From Planococcaceae bacterium UBA3378 (GTDB lineage: Bacteria > Bacillota > Bacilli > Bacillales_A > Planococcaceae): a stretch of DNA of 8,914 nt. Below the pieces are notes generated by a model that was not told the DNA's origin, made no database searches, and worked only from the letters and a program-made list of their open reading frames with translations. This document shows positions 1 to 6,773 of this stretch, one piece after another. The position numbers and the translations under genes were made by a program. The stretch covers positions 400-9,313 of the forward strand of contig DEQA01000219.1 in assembly GCA_002359075.1 (NCBI GenBank). The letters are read 5' to 3'. Every line of letters starts with the position of its first letter. Position 1 is the first letter of the stretch.

Positions 1-680
1 CCGATCGCCACTGGAATATATTGTTCTACTGTAGCAGATTTACTGGCAAATGGAATAATAATTTGCACATTTACTTCCAGATGTATACTGACTGCTACGT
101 AGGCATTATTAATGCCGAACTCCTCAATCGTTGATTCGACACTGCTGTGGACATTCCCGATGATATGAAACCTGATAGGAATACGGGGACCTAAATTCCC
201 CAATATCGGCAAATTCAGTGCCTGCCCCATTGGCACAAAGAAAACGATACCATCTCCTGCCTCCATGCGTCCTACATCATATTCGACATTTTCGAGATTA
301 GGTAAGTGGGCCAGATCCCCGTTTTCTGCCTGTTCCAAATATTCCTTCACAAGAGACGTTGTTTCTGCCCTTACCTGATTAATAATATCTGTATTGAATT
401 TTGTCGTCACCATTTCACTCGTACCCGGCGGAAGGTCGACGATAATATCATTTACATCCAAGACGCTCGAAGTTCGGGAATTAATCGCTTTACCGACGAC
501 ATAGGAAGCAACTTTTTCCGTCTGCATCTCGGCATAATCAAGATAGACGGGCATAATACGGCCATTGACGAAATAAAGTGACACGATAATCATAATAAAT
601 AAGCTGACCAATAATAGCGCAAACTTTGTAGATGTCTTCTTCCTACGCTTAAAACGCATTCTACGCCGTTTATAAAACAA
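1..680 (-). CDS. yunB: Sporulation protein YunB, 3' end cut by window edge
   Basis: A minus-strand reading frame stays open from 680 to the left edge (226 codons seen), so the C-terminus is missing. After a very basic N-terminus (residues 2-15 rich in R/K) there is one membrane segment at about 20-38, then an extracytoplasmic-type domain. The block at about 159-214, containing ILGNLGPRIP, FGINNAY and IIIPFASK, is the conserved core I recognise from B. subtilis YunB (LLGNLGPKIP, YGINNA, VIIPFASK). YunB is needed for efficient sporulation and belongs to the mother-cell sigma-E regulon in B. subtilis; its biochemical role is unknown. I chose the TTG at 680-678 because a GGGGGG Shine-Dalgarno-like run (692-687) lies 6 nt upstream. 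The alternative in-frame ATG at 659-657 has no convincing ribosome site. That run is also the 3' arm of the preceding terminator hairpin. Confidence 0.92.
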   Translation of the reverse strand, partial: MFYKRRRMRFKRRKKTSTKFALLLVSLFIMIIVSLYFVNGRIMPVYLDYAEMQTEKVASYVVGKAINSRTSSVLDVNDIIVDLPPGTSEMVTTKFNTDIINQVRAETTSLVKEYLEQAENGDLAHLPNLENVEYDVGRMEAGDGIVFFVPMGQALNLPILGNLGPRIPIRFHIIGNVHSSVESTIEEFGINNAYVAVSIHLEVNVQIIIPFASKSATVEQYIPVAI

Positions 681-721
681 AAAAAGCCCCCCTGTTCTAC
701 CATATGAAGGGGGGATTTTTT
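681..721. terminator. GC-rich intrinsic terminator after the HD-GYP gene, able to work both ways
   Basis: CCCCCC at 687-692 pairs with GGGGGG at 709-714 around a 16-nt loop. An A run (679-685) and a T run (716-721) flank the stem, so each strand ends in a U-tract. On the minus strand it sits immediately after the HD-GYP stop (722-724) and would end that transcript, and any read-through from yunFED. The 3' arm on that strand is also the best ribosome site for yunB, and the U-tract runs into the TTG start. The reverse direction has no obvious client within the visible sequence. Confidence 0.85.
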
Positions 722-727
722 CTATTC
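699..727 (-). promoter_or_regulatory. Candidate sigma-E-type promoter for yunB, embedded in the terminator
   Basis: On the minus strand GAATAGA (727-721) is followed after 14 nt by CATATGGT (706-699). The sigma-E consensus is roughly GHATATT, 14 nt, CATACAHT, so the match is about 5/7 and 5/8 with the expected spacing. Transcription would start near 691-693, after the 5' arm of the hairpin. The yunB mRNA would therefore lack the terminator stem and expose its GGGGGG ribosome site. The support is the known sigma-E control of yunB plus this motif match. Both elements are imperfect, so this is a proposal. Confidence 0.4.
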
Positions 728-1825
728 GACAAGTGCTGTATATTCAAGCTCCACCTTGTCGATACCTATGTCTGGACATTCCGATAAATTTATTTCATAT
801 GTAGCTGGGAGAACGCTATTATCTTCCTCAAAAATCCGGATTCTCGGCCGCTCGGGAAATCCTGTATTTTGTTTTGATACAATCCCTCTCCGGCCATCCG
901 ACAACAGAAGAACCGTCCCATTCGGATAATGCACGACACTCCGGCGCAAAGCCTGGACTACTGCCGGGCAGAAATTGGTGCCGCTGCCCGCTTCAATAAT
1001 GGCCATACCTTGGGAAGGCAGAAGCTTTTCCCGGTACACCCGGTTCGATGTCACCGCATCGAACACATCAGCAACGCCGATAATTTTGGCAAAAGGATGG
1101 ATTTCGGCATCTACAAGCCCTCTTGGATAACCGCTGCCATCAAGCCGTTCATGATGCTGGAATGCACAATGGGCGACAAGAAGGGAAATAGAGTGCACGT
1201 TGCGCAGTAACTCAAATCCCTGATTTGTATGCTGCTTCATTGTTTCATATTCCTCATTTGTTAAACGGTCGGGCTTCAATAAAATTTCTCTAGGCACCAC
1301 AAGCTTCCCTATATCGTGCAGCAGAGCCCCAATCCCAATTAGGCGCAGGTCTTCATAGGAATAGCCCATTTCCTTTCCGATAGCCAGCGAATAGAGCGTC
1401 ACTTGAAAGGAGTGCTGATATAAATATTCATCATACATAAAAGCATCTGTCAAAACCATTAAAACTTCTTTGCTATTTAAGATCGACTGCAGCAAATCTT
1501 CGACAATATTTCCAATTACTTTTGATTGCTGATCCAGCACAAACGAGGCTTGTTTAGATTTGAGTTCTCTGACTGAACGAAAAGATTCGGTAATTTTGTT
1601 GACAACCTTGTTACGTAAAGCTGGTTCGACTGTTTCTTCAATTTCAATCCCATACGAAATCCGGTCTTCTATATAAATATACTGGATATTCAATTGCTTT
1701 AAACGAGCCACTATCCCATCTGTCACGACTACTCCTTTTTGTAAAAGAGGGTGACCAGCCTCATTCCAAATCGTCCTTCCAACAACCATACCCGCTCTCA
1801 GCACATTGATTGATATTAAGCGCAT
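722..1825 (-). CDS. HD-GYP domain protein, predicted c-di-GMP phosphodiesterase
   Basis: 367 residues. The N-terminal part (about 1-60, with LRAGMVVGRTIW and a KGVVVTDGIVARLK stretch) is the small regulatory domain often found before HD-GYP domains in Firmicutes. The catalytic domain covers about 125-300. Visible metal or catalytic residues are H138, the H170-D171 pair with K174, H199, H224/H225 in HHERLDGSGYP (225-234 region) and D253 in VADVFDA. HD-GYP enzymes hydrolyse c-di-GMP, and some act on cGAMP. No GGDEF or EAL domain is attached, and no membrane segment or signal peptide is seen, so it is probably cytosolic. In the late GTxFDP-type motif a Cys (C286) stands where Asp is usual. The ATG at 1825 is fixed by an in-frame stop just upstream; the ribosome site GGGAG (1842-1838) is rather far away at 12 nt. 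It has its own promoter and terminator but could also be read from yunFED. Confidence 0.93.
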   Translation of the reverse strand: MRLISINVLRAGMVVGRTIWNEAGHPLLQKGVVVTDGIVARLKQLNIQYIYIEDRISYGIEIEETVEPALRNKVVNKITESFRSVRELKSKQASFVLDQQSKVIGNIVEDLLQSILNSKEVLMVLTDAFMYDEYLYQHSFQVTLYSLAIGKEMGYSYEDLRLIGIGALLHDIGKLVVPREILLKPDRLTNEEYETMKQHTNQGFELLRNVHSISLLVAHCAFQHHERLDGSGYPRGLVDAEIHPFAKIIGVADVFDAVTSNRVYREKLLPSQGMAIIEAGSGTNFCPAVVQALRRSVVHYPNGTVLLLSDGRRGIVSKQNTGFPERPRIRIFEEDNSVLPATYEINLSECPDIGIDKVELEYTALVE

Positions 1826-1865
1826 TGGTTTTATAAACTCCCATCTTTATTATTCCATATTGTAA

Positions 1866-1894
1866 ATTATAATCTGATTTACTTAAATAGAAAA
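1866..1894 (-). promoter_or_regulatory. Candidate sigma-A promoter for the HD-GYP gene
   Basis: A perfect -10 box TATAAT lies at 1871-1866 on the minus strand in the 78-nt gap after yunD. The -35 at 17-nt spacing (TTTTCT, 1894-1889) is poor, so the promoter may be weak or need an activator. The predicted leader is about 34 nt. No terminator hairpin was seen after the yunD stop, so read-through from the upstream operon is also likely. Confidence 0.45.
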
Positions 1895-1903
1895 GATGAC
1901 CTG

Positions 1904-3271
1904 TTAATTTTTTGATTTCTTTAAGTAAGAAAGGAGTATATCCCTTAAAAAGGCAGGTAAATAATAATGTTTATTTGCAGTTTTAAAAGATGGGAAAAAG
2001 TAACCAAACGTAAATAAATCAAGAGTTGCTAATGTATAGGTTTGGGAAGGTACAACCAATTTCCCGTTAAGAAACAGCTGTCGCTGCCGGTCCATTTTCA
2101 AATTATACAGCAGCAGCTTGCCCAATACGACGCCCCGGAAACCAAGGCCCTTCAGCTGCATCTGCCACCATTCCTCATTTTGTGCCTGTACATACGTTTC
2201 TTTTAACTCTGCTCCCGTTAACTCAATGACGCATAGATTGATCGGATGCGGCAAAACTTTATGCATATCATACGGGCTGACGTATCCCTTTTTTAAGTCT
2301 TCCACAAAAATTCCCGCATTGAACAGGAGGCAGTCGGCACCCGTATAGTCAAATACTGCTTCTGCAAATAGATCAGAAAGCGGCGAATAGTGGAACCATT
2401 CTTTATAATACGTTTTAGGCAATTGAATGACCGGCTCGCTCATTAAGGAGCTGCCTTTTTGGGAGAGACCGAAAAGAAATTCCGCTTCCCCCGGTACCGT
2501 TGCCAATTGCCCATTTTCAATCAATTGCTCATCAAGTGATACAACCTGTTTTTTTGTATGGCTGTAGGAAATCGTTAAATGTCCTGTATACTGGCCAAAC
2601 TTGCCGCCGCCTGTCAACAGGACGCCATTGACAACCTTTCCTTCAGGCAGCGTATGATGCGTATGGGCGCCGAAAATAACATCAATATCCGGACATTCAT
2701 TTGCCAATAGTTCATCATCTGAAATGCCAAGATGTGACAAACAAACAATCATATCCACTTCCTGCCGCAGTTTTTGAACGAGTAAAATAAGCGCTTTTCG
2801 CGGCTCTGTCACTTTCCAATTCAGCGTTCGGTAAAAGACATCATATTGAGCAGTTGCTCCAATTACCGCGATTGTTGTGCCATGCATTGTCGTTAAAATA
2901 GTATAGGGCTTCAGCCAGCTCGGGTTTTCCCCTGTAAGCGCCTGAAGATTGGCAACCACAACATCAAAATCAGCCTCTTCATAAAGAGCGCATAAATCAT
3001 CAAAAGCCAGTGTAATGCCTTCGTTATTTCCGATTGTTACCGCGTCATATGCAGCGGTATTAAGCAGTTCTACGTTCCCTTTACCGAGCGTCGCCTCCGT
3101 AAAAATATTGGAACGGTCGAGATGATCGCCGACATCCAGCAGAAAGCTTGCCTCTCCCCTGCCCGCCAACAACTGGCGCTGCTCTTTTATAAAGGCTTGC
3201 ATACGCAGCCAATATTCAAAATGGCTATGTAAATCATTTGTATGAAATATATGAATTTTTTCGAGCACCAT
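1904..3271 (-). CDS. yunD: YunD, 5'-nucleotidase-family metallophosphoesterase
   Basis: 455 residues, close to the length I recall for B. subtilis YunD. The N-terminal calcineurin-like metallophosphoesterase domain (about 5-235) shows the metal-site motifs in order: TNDLHSH (D13, H15), VGDHLD (D49), GNNE (81-84), SHLG (H180) and GAHTHH (H203, H205). A 5'-nucleotidase C-terminal domain follows at about 285-430, with the substrate-pocket-type motif FNAGIF (N318) and a KVLPHP stretch. There is no signal peptide or sortase motif, so unlike secreted 5'-nucleotidases it should be cytoplasmic. The family hydrolyses nucleoside 5'-phosphates, cyclic nucleotides or UDP-sugars; the substrate here cannot be read from sequence. 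The third motif has Asn (N83) where GNHE enzymes carry the catalytic His; from memory this is shared by YunD proteins. Start ATG 3271 has AGGGG just upstream, and the gene follows yunE by 12 nt. Confidence 0.92.
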   Translation of the reverse strand: MVLEKIHIFHTNDLHSHFEYWLRMQAFIKEQRQLLAGRGEASFLLDVGDHLDRSNIFTEATLGKGNVELLNTAAYDAVTIGNNEGITLAFDDLCALYEEADFDVVVANLQALTGENPSWLKPYTILTTMHGTTIAVIGATAQYDVFYRTLNWKVTEPRKALILLVQKLRQEVDMIVCLSHLGISDDELLANECPDIDVIFGAHTHHTLPEGKVVNGVLLTGGGKFGQYTGHLTISYSHTKKQVVSLDEQLIENGQLATVPGEAEFLFGLSQKGSSLMSEPVIQLPKTYYKEWFHYSPLSDLFAEAVFDYTGADCLLFNAGIFVEDLKKGYVSPYDMHKVLPHPINLCVIELTGAELKETYVQAQNEEWWQMQLKGLGFRGVVLGKLLLYNLKMDRQRQLFLNGKLVVPSQTYTLATLDLFTFGYFFPSFKTANKHYYLPAFLRDILLSYLKKSKN

Positions 3272-3283
3272 CGCCGCCCCTTT

Positions 3284-4105
3284 CTAAAATAACGCTTCCA
3301 AAATTAAACGTACCCCCATTAATAATAAAACGATCCGCAGCACGTATACTAACGCAGTAGACTTTAATTTGTGATTAATGGCCGCCCCTAGTTTCGCCCC
3401 AATATATGCACCAGGGATGACAGGAAGTGTATACATCCACGGAACGTTCCCAAGCATGATATGACTCGCTGAATTCACAAGAGCCGTTAAAAATACTAAA
3501 AACATGCTTGTTGCCACCGCAACATGAGGCGGAAAGTGGAATAAGATCAGCATAGCCGGCATAAGGATTGCTCCACCGCCTATACCAAAAAGGCCTGATA
3601 CACAGCCTACGAAAAAGGTCAATAAAACAGCAAACCAAATGGGATATCCGTAAACCGTACTATTTCCTTTCTCGTCCTTATATTCCCTCTTCCAGCCATT
3701 TTCAACAAACCATTTTACCGGCTTCAGCTTATCACGTACCATCAAAATGATGGCGATCATAATAAGGAAAATGCCAAAATAAAGATTAAACGAAGATAAA
3801 ACCAAGCCCTTATTAATCCAGGCACCAAAGACAGCCCCCGGCACACTTCCGATAAAGAAAAGAAAGCCAGACTTAAAATCAACGGTTTTTTTCTTCATGT
3901 AAGTAAGAGTGGAAGCAAGCCCTGTAAAAATCATCATAATAACGGATAAGCCAACAACTGTTTGAGGTGTAATCCCTTCTATAAGTTCTAACTCATTTCC
4001 GATATACAACGTGGCAGGCACTAAAATAATGCCGCCCCCTAAACCGACAAGGGCTCCCACAATTCCTGATATGACTGCTATACTAAACAGCACAAAAAAC
4101 ACCAT
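3284..4105 (-). CDS. yunE: YunE, TSUP (TauE/SafE) family membrane permease
   Basis: 273 residues, mostly hydrophobic, with about eight membrane segments arranged as two repeats. Each repeat starts with the family glycine signature: VGLGGGIILVPA at about 20-31 and FGIGGGAILMPA at about 173-184. A hydrophilic loop (about 125-152, charged, containing KREYKDEKG) separates the halves. TSUP proteins move small sulfur-containing or organic anions (sulfite, sulfoacetate, taurine-linked products) across the cytoplasmic membrane; this member's substrate is unknown. The ATG at 4105 overlaps the yunF stop (TAATG), and GAAGGAG about 9 nt upstream provides a strong ribosome site, so it is translationally coupled to yunF. 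yunD follows directly. Confidence 0.92.
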   Translation of the reverse strand: MVFFVLFSIAVISGIVGALVGLGGGIILVPATLYIGNELELIEGITPQTVVGLSVIMMIFTGLASTLTYMKKKTVDFKSGFLFFIGSVPGAVFGAWINKGLVLSSFNLYFGIFLIMIAIILMVRDKLKPVKWFVENGWKREYKDEKGNSTVYGYPIWFAVLLTFFVGCVSGLFGIGGGAILMPAMLILFHFPPHVAVATSMFLVFLTALVNSASHIMLGNVPWMYTLPVIPGAYIGAKLGAAINHKLKSTALVYVLRIVLLLMGVRLILEALF

Positions 4106-4962
4106 TAAAATTCTCCTTCAAACATTTTTAATTGTTTCGGTGCCAAGCCTTCAAATTCCAAACCTAGGATTTGCTGCATCCGTTTTGCGTTTGGCGCGGC
4201 ATGGTCTCCCGAGTTATTATTAAATAGTACATAGACATCCTTTGCCTGATTTTGAAGCGTGCGGATATAGGCAGCCAGCCCTTGCAGCTCTTCTTCATTA
4301 TAGTCATATAAAAAGCGGACTTTGCGCCAATTTTGATTGTTCCCGCTGTTTCGCCATCCATGAATATTCCGTCCATGAATGCGCAGAAGCGCTTTATCAG
4401 AAGTCGCTACAGGAACAAGCGGCACAGAACCGCTTCCTGCCTGCGGTTCGTCACAAACGGTGTGGATCAGGCCCTGCTCCTGCAAAAATTGAAGCGTCCT
4501 CTCTCTCATTTCACCGGCATACCATGTTTGATTACGAAATTCGATGGCAATCGGGAACATGGCTAACTGCTGCTTCACATAACGAATATATTGCACATTT
4601 TTTGCAGAGCAATCAAACCAAGGCGGAAACTGGACGAGAACCATCGCTAACTTTCCGTGCTGCCGAAAACCCTCCGCACATTCGATGAAGGCATTGAACA
4701 TATCATTTCTCGTTTCATATGGCAAATCATCCCGCAGGTGGCCCGTCATTCCCTGATAGGCCTTCAAGACAAATTGAAAGTTTTTAGGTGTTTCATTACA
4801 CCATTTTTCCACATTTACTCGGTTAGGAATCGCATAAAATGAAGTATCTACTTCAACAACTGGGAAATGGCCGCTATAGTCAAATAATTTATCACGGGCA
4901 GATGTCACTTCTGAATAAAGCGTCGGATGATCTCCCCATCCTGTTAATCCGATACGGATCAT
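4105..4962 (-). CDS. yunF: YunF, DUF72 family TIM-barrel-like protein
   Basis: 285 residues, full length for DUF72 (PF01904 type). Family hallmarks visible in order: IGLTGWGDHP at the N-terminus, VEVDTSFYAIP (36-46), FQFVLKAYQ (62-70), VLVQFPP (108-114), IEFRNQTW (140-147), and FNNNSGDHAAPNAKRM near 247-262. The fold resembles a TIM barrel with acidic and His residues at strand ends, suggesting an enzyme, but no reaction is established for the family. There is no signal peptide or membrane segment. It is the first gene of the yunFED operon. Start ATG 4962 has a perfect AAAGGAGG (4977-4970) at 7 nt, indicating strong translation. Its linkage to yunE and yunD is as in B. subtilis. Confidence 0.92.
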   Translation of the reverse strand: MIRIGLTGWGDHPTLYSEVTSARDKLFDYSGHFPVVEVDTSFYAIPNRVNVEKWCNETPKNFQFVLKAYQGMTGHLRDDLPYETRNDMFNAFIECAEGFRQHGKLAMVLVQFPPWFDCSAKNVQYIRYVKQQLAMFPIAIEFRNQTWYAGEMRERTLQFLQEQGLIHTVCDEPQAGSGSVPLVPVATSDKALLRIHGRNIHGWRNSGNNQNWRKVRFLYDYNEEELQGLAAYIRTLQNQAKDVYVLFNNNSGDHAAPNAKRMQQILGLEFEGLAPKQLKMFEGEF

Positions 4963-4986
4963 GAAAATGCCTCCTTTATTTTATTT

Positions 4987-5015
4987 ATTATAGCCTATCC
5001 GAATAGCATTTTTAC
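4987..5015 (-). promoter_or_regulatory. Candidate promoter for yunF-yunE-yunD
   Basis: TATAAT at 4992-4987 on the minus strand is a perfect -10 box. At 17-nt spacing the -35 position reads GTAAAA (5015-5010); a better TTGTAA exists but at 19 nt. The predicted start near 4980 would leave a short leader that just contains the AAAGGAGG ribosome site. The position is right for the operon, but the -35 is weak. Confidence 0.45.
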
Positions 5016-5039
5016 AAATTATCATATAGGCAAGCTATT
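4993..5039. repeat. Interleaved inverted repeats between yunF and the GDPD gene
   Basis: GCCTAT (4993-4998) is repeated inverted as ATAGGC (5026-5031), and AATAGC (5002-5007) is repeated inverted as GCTATT (5034-5039). The order a-b-a'-b' is that of a pseudoknot or of two overlapping protein-binding palindromes rather than one nested hairpin. It lies across the region where the divergent yunF and GDPD promoters should be. Arms are only 6 nt, so chance is possible. No convincing plus-strand promoter could be picked here. Confidence 0.35.
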
Positions 5040-5061
5040 ATTTTGAAAGGCGCTGAGGGGA

Positions 5062-5850
5062 TTGAAAAAATGGCATTTACTATTATCTATTATTCTAGCA
5101 GCTATTGTATTGTTATTGATGTTCCACAACCCATTCTCGAACAAACCTTTGATCATCGCTCATCGCGGGGCCTCCTACTATGCAATCGAAAATAGCTTTG
5201 AATCCTATGACCTTGCACTGGCGCAAGGGGCAGACTATTTGGAGTTCGATATGCAGATGACGAAAGACGACGTTTTGGTCGTTGAACATGATGCCATCCC
5301 CTCCTATGGCGACGGGCGTGCGATTAAGGACTATCTATATGCGGAACTGCAATTACTGAAGAGGAAAAATGAATTCGGTATTTCCTCCATCCTTACGCTG
5401 CAGGACGTGCTGGCAAAATATCCTGACAGGCAGCTTTACATTGAAACAAAAAACAGGCGGAACGGAGTGGAAGCGACGCTGTTAAAAGAGTTGCAAACAG
5501 CAGACCGGCTGAACGATGAATCAATTATTATCCAATCCTTTTCCGAAAAAAGCCTGCGCCTGCTTCATATGCAAAACAGCTCTCTTCAGCTATTTCAATT
5601 ATTCACCAAAGAAACCACAAGTGATCTAACGGCAGAAAAGCTGCAGCAGGTGAAACAATATGCAGACGGTATTATCGTCCATCAAGAAGCCATTTCGGAA
5701 AGCCTCATTCAAACAGCCCATAAGCAGCATTTGAAGGTGCATGTCTATACAATTAACAAGCCGCGAGCTATGAAAAAGCTGATTAAATATGATGTCGATG
5801 GCATTATTACTGATCGCCCGGATATTTTATATAACATTTTGTATGATTAA
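5062..5850 (+). CDS. Membrane-anchored glycerophosphodiester phosphodiesterase
   Basis: 262 residues. An N-terminal hydrophobic segment (about 5-21, after KKW) serves as membrane anchor or uncleaved signal; no lipobox cysteine is present. The catalytic GDPD TIM barrel covers about 29-260. Motifs: AHRG (H34, R35), EN (43-44), EFD (E61, D63), VEHD (H76), YIETK (E128, K130) and IITDRPD near the C-terminus (D251). The H34/H76 pair and E43-E61-D63-E128 set match the general acid/base and metal ligands of the family. It hydrolyses glycerophosphodiesters to glycerol-3-phosphate plus an alcohol, probably on the outer face of the membrane, for headgroup or teichoic-acid-fragment salvage. Start is TTG: an in-frame stop at 5044-5046 leaves only CTG 5053 or TTG 5062, and AAAGG (5046-5050) fits TTG better. 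It is divergent from yunF and convergent with the ABC operon. Confidence 0.93.
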   Translation: MKKWHLLLSIILAAIVLLLMFHNPFSNKPLIIAHRGASYYAIENSFESYDLALAQGADYLEFDMQMTKDDVLVVEHDAIPSYGDGRAIKDYLYAELQLLKRKNEFGISSILTLQDVLAKYPDRQLYIETKNRRNGVEATLLKELQTADRLNDESIIIQSFSEKSLRLLHMQNSSLQLFQLFTKETTSDLTAEKLQQVKQYADGIIVHQEAISESLIQTAHKQHLKVHVYTINKPRAMKKLIKYDVDGIITDRPDILYNILYD

Positions 5851-5918
5851 ATCAACAAATAAAAGACGGCACACCCTCTTTACAGAGCGGATAGTGAATG
5901 TCACCGCGGATATATGAT

Positions 5919-5968
5919 AAAAGAGGCTGTGTTAACAGTCAATATGACTTGTAACACAGCCCCTTTTT
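5919..5968. terminator. Long bidirectional terminator between convergent GDPD and ABC operon
   Basis: GGCTGTGTTA (5925-5934) pairs with TAACACAGCC (5952-5961). Inside, after a 2x2 internal loop, AGTCA (5937-5941) pairs with TGACT (5945-5949) around a 3-nt loop. An A-rich 5' flank and CCTTTTT 3' flank give a U-tract on the plus strand, and TCTTTTAT gives one on the minus strand. It lies about 70 nt after the GDPD stop and 16 nt after the last permease stop, so it can end both transcripts. The stretch 5851-5918 between holds only a small GTGA/TCAC inverted repeat. Confidence 0.85.
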
Positions 5969-5984
5969 ATGTTGGTTATGAGTA

Positions 5985-6773
5985 TCAGCTTAATTCTACA
6001 GAGCCCTTTTTTCTCGCTAAATACTCAGCCAGCTTGATGCCGAGAAGGCCGAGCATAAATAACAGGACACCAAGCAAAAACTCTTCCGTAAGCAGGCGGA
6101 TAAATGCTGAGCTATCCGCTTCATTAACAAGTGCCTTTGTCAGGTGCACGCCTCTTGTTAGCGGAAACACCTCCGCAACGCCGGCAAGCCAGCCAGGCAG
6201 GACTGAAAGGGCATAATTTGCCCCGCTTACCAAAAGCAGTAAGCTTGCAATCAGGTTGGAAATCAGATGCATGGAAGACGTCCATAGGCTGCAGGAGGCA
6301 ATAATCAGACCCAGGCCGCATGCGGAAAAAATAGAAACGAGCCAGATACATAAAAGGAATGGCATAACCGAAAGAGAAATAGGCACCTTGAATAAAACGA
6401 TACCGAACAGCAAGCCGATAAATGCTGTTAATATACCGTTTACTATATGTGGAACAGAGCGTGAAAAAAATAAAAGTGCCTTATTAAAGGGCGTGGCCAT
6501 GACAAGCGGCAATGTGCCCATCCCGCGATCGGACATAACGACCGACATCATCCCGAATACAGAACTCATCACACATAGCAACAGGGCGTTAGCTGCAATA
6601 TAGCCGGCAAGCTCCGTTTTTCCGTAGATATGGCTCGCAAGCATACTGAAAAATAATAGTTGACTGAGAGGGTTTAATATCATGACAAGGAGATAAGTCC
6701 GCGGGTTAAGAAAACCGAACAATCCTTTGTATGATAAAACTGCCTGCCTGTAAAAACGTTTATATGCCTCCAT
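5985..6773 (-). CDS. ABC-2 type transporter permease, second subunit
   Basis: 262 residues with about six membrane segments (near 26-45, 57-80, 107-128, 135-160, 168-190 and 232-250). The cytoplasmic stretch DRGMGTLPLVMATPFNK (82-98) corresponds to the coupling region of ABC-2 permeases, where E-x-GTLE is usual in the better-conserved partner. SGANYALSVLPGW (183-195) followed by FPLTRGV is the characteristic ABC-2 C-terminal motif. It should pair with the adjacent permease to form a heterodimeric export channel driven by the ATPase encoded upstream. The start ATG directly abuts the preceding stop (TAAATG); its ribosome site AGGGGTG lies inside the end of the upstream gene, so the two are translationally coupled. 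The substrate is unknown; drugs, peptides, polysaccharides or lipids are possible in this family. Confidence 0.9.
   Translation of the reverse strand: MEAYKRFYRQAVLSYKGLFGFLNPRTYLLVMILNPLSQLLFFSMLASHIYGKTELAGYIAANALLLCVMSSVFGMMSVVMSDRGMGTLPLVMATPFNKALLFFSRSVPHIVNGILTAFIGLLFGIVLFKVPISLSVMPFLLCIWLVSIFSACGLGLIIASCSLWTSSMHLISNLIASLLLLVSGANYALSVLPGWLAGVAEVFPLTRGVHLTKALVNEADSSAFIRLLTEEFLLGVLLFMLGLLGIKLAEYLARKKGSVELS

Noticed and set aside
306..581. 91-codon plus-strand open frame
   Set aside because: It is antisense to yunB, whose conserved core is unmistakable. No ribosome site or family resemblance.
4242..4688. 148-codon plus-strand open frame
   Set aside because: It is fully antisense to yunF, whose DUF72 motifs, ribosome site and operon context are clear. 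The frame shows no recognisable motif.
5011..5041. Possible plus-strand promoter TTACAA, 18 nt, TATTAT for the GDPD gene
   Set aside because: The predicted start near 5048 would fall inside the AAAGG ribosome site, so the match is probably fortuitous.
6256..6603. 115-codon plus-strand open frame opposite the second permease
   Set aside because: It is a shadow of the permease. The opposite strand encodes conserved ABC-2 motifs and this frame has none.
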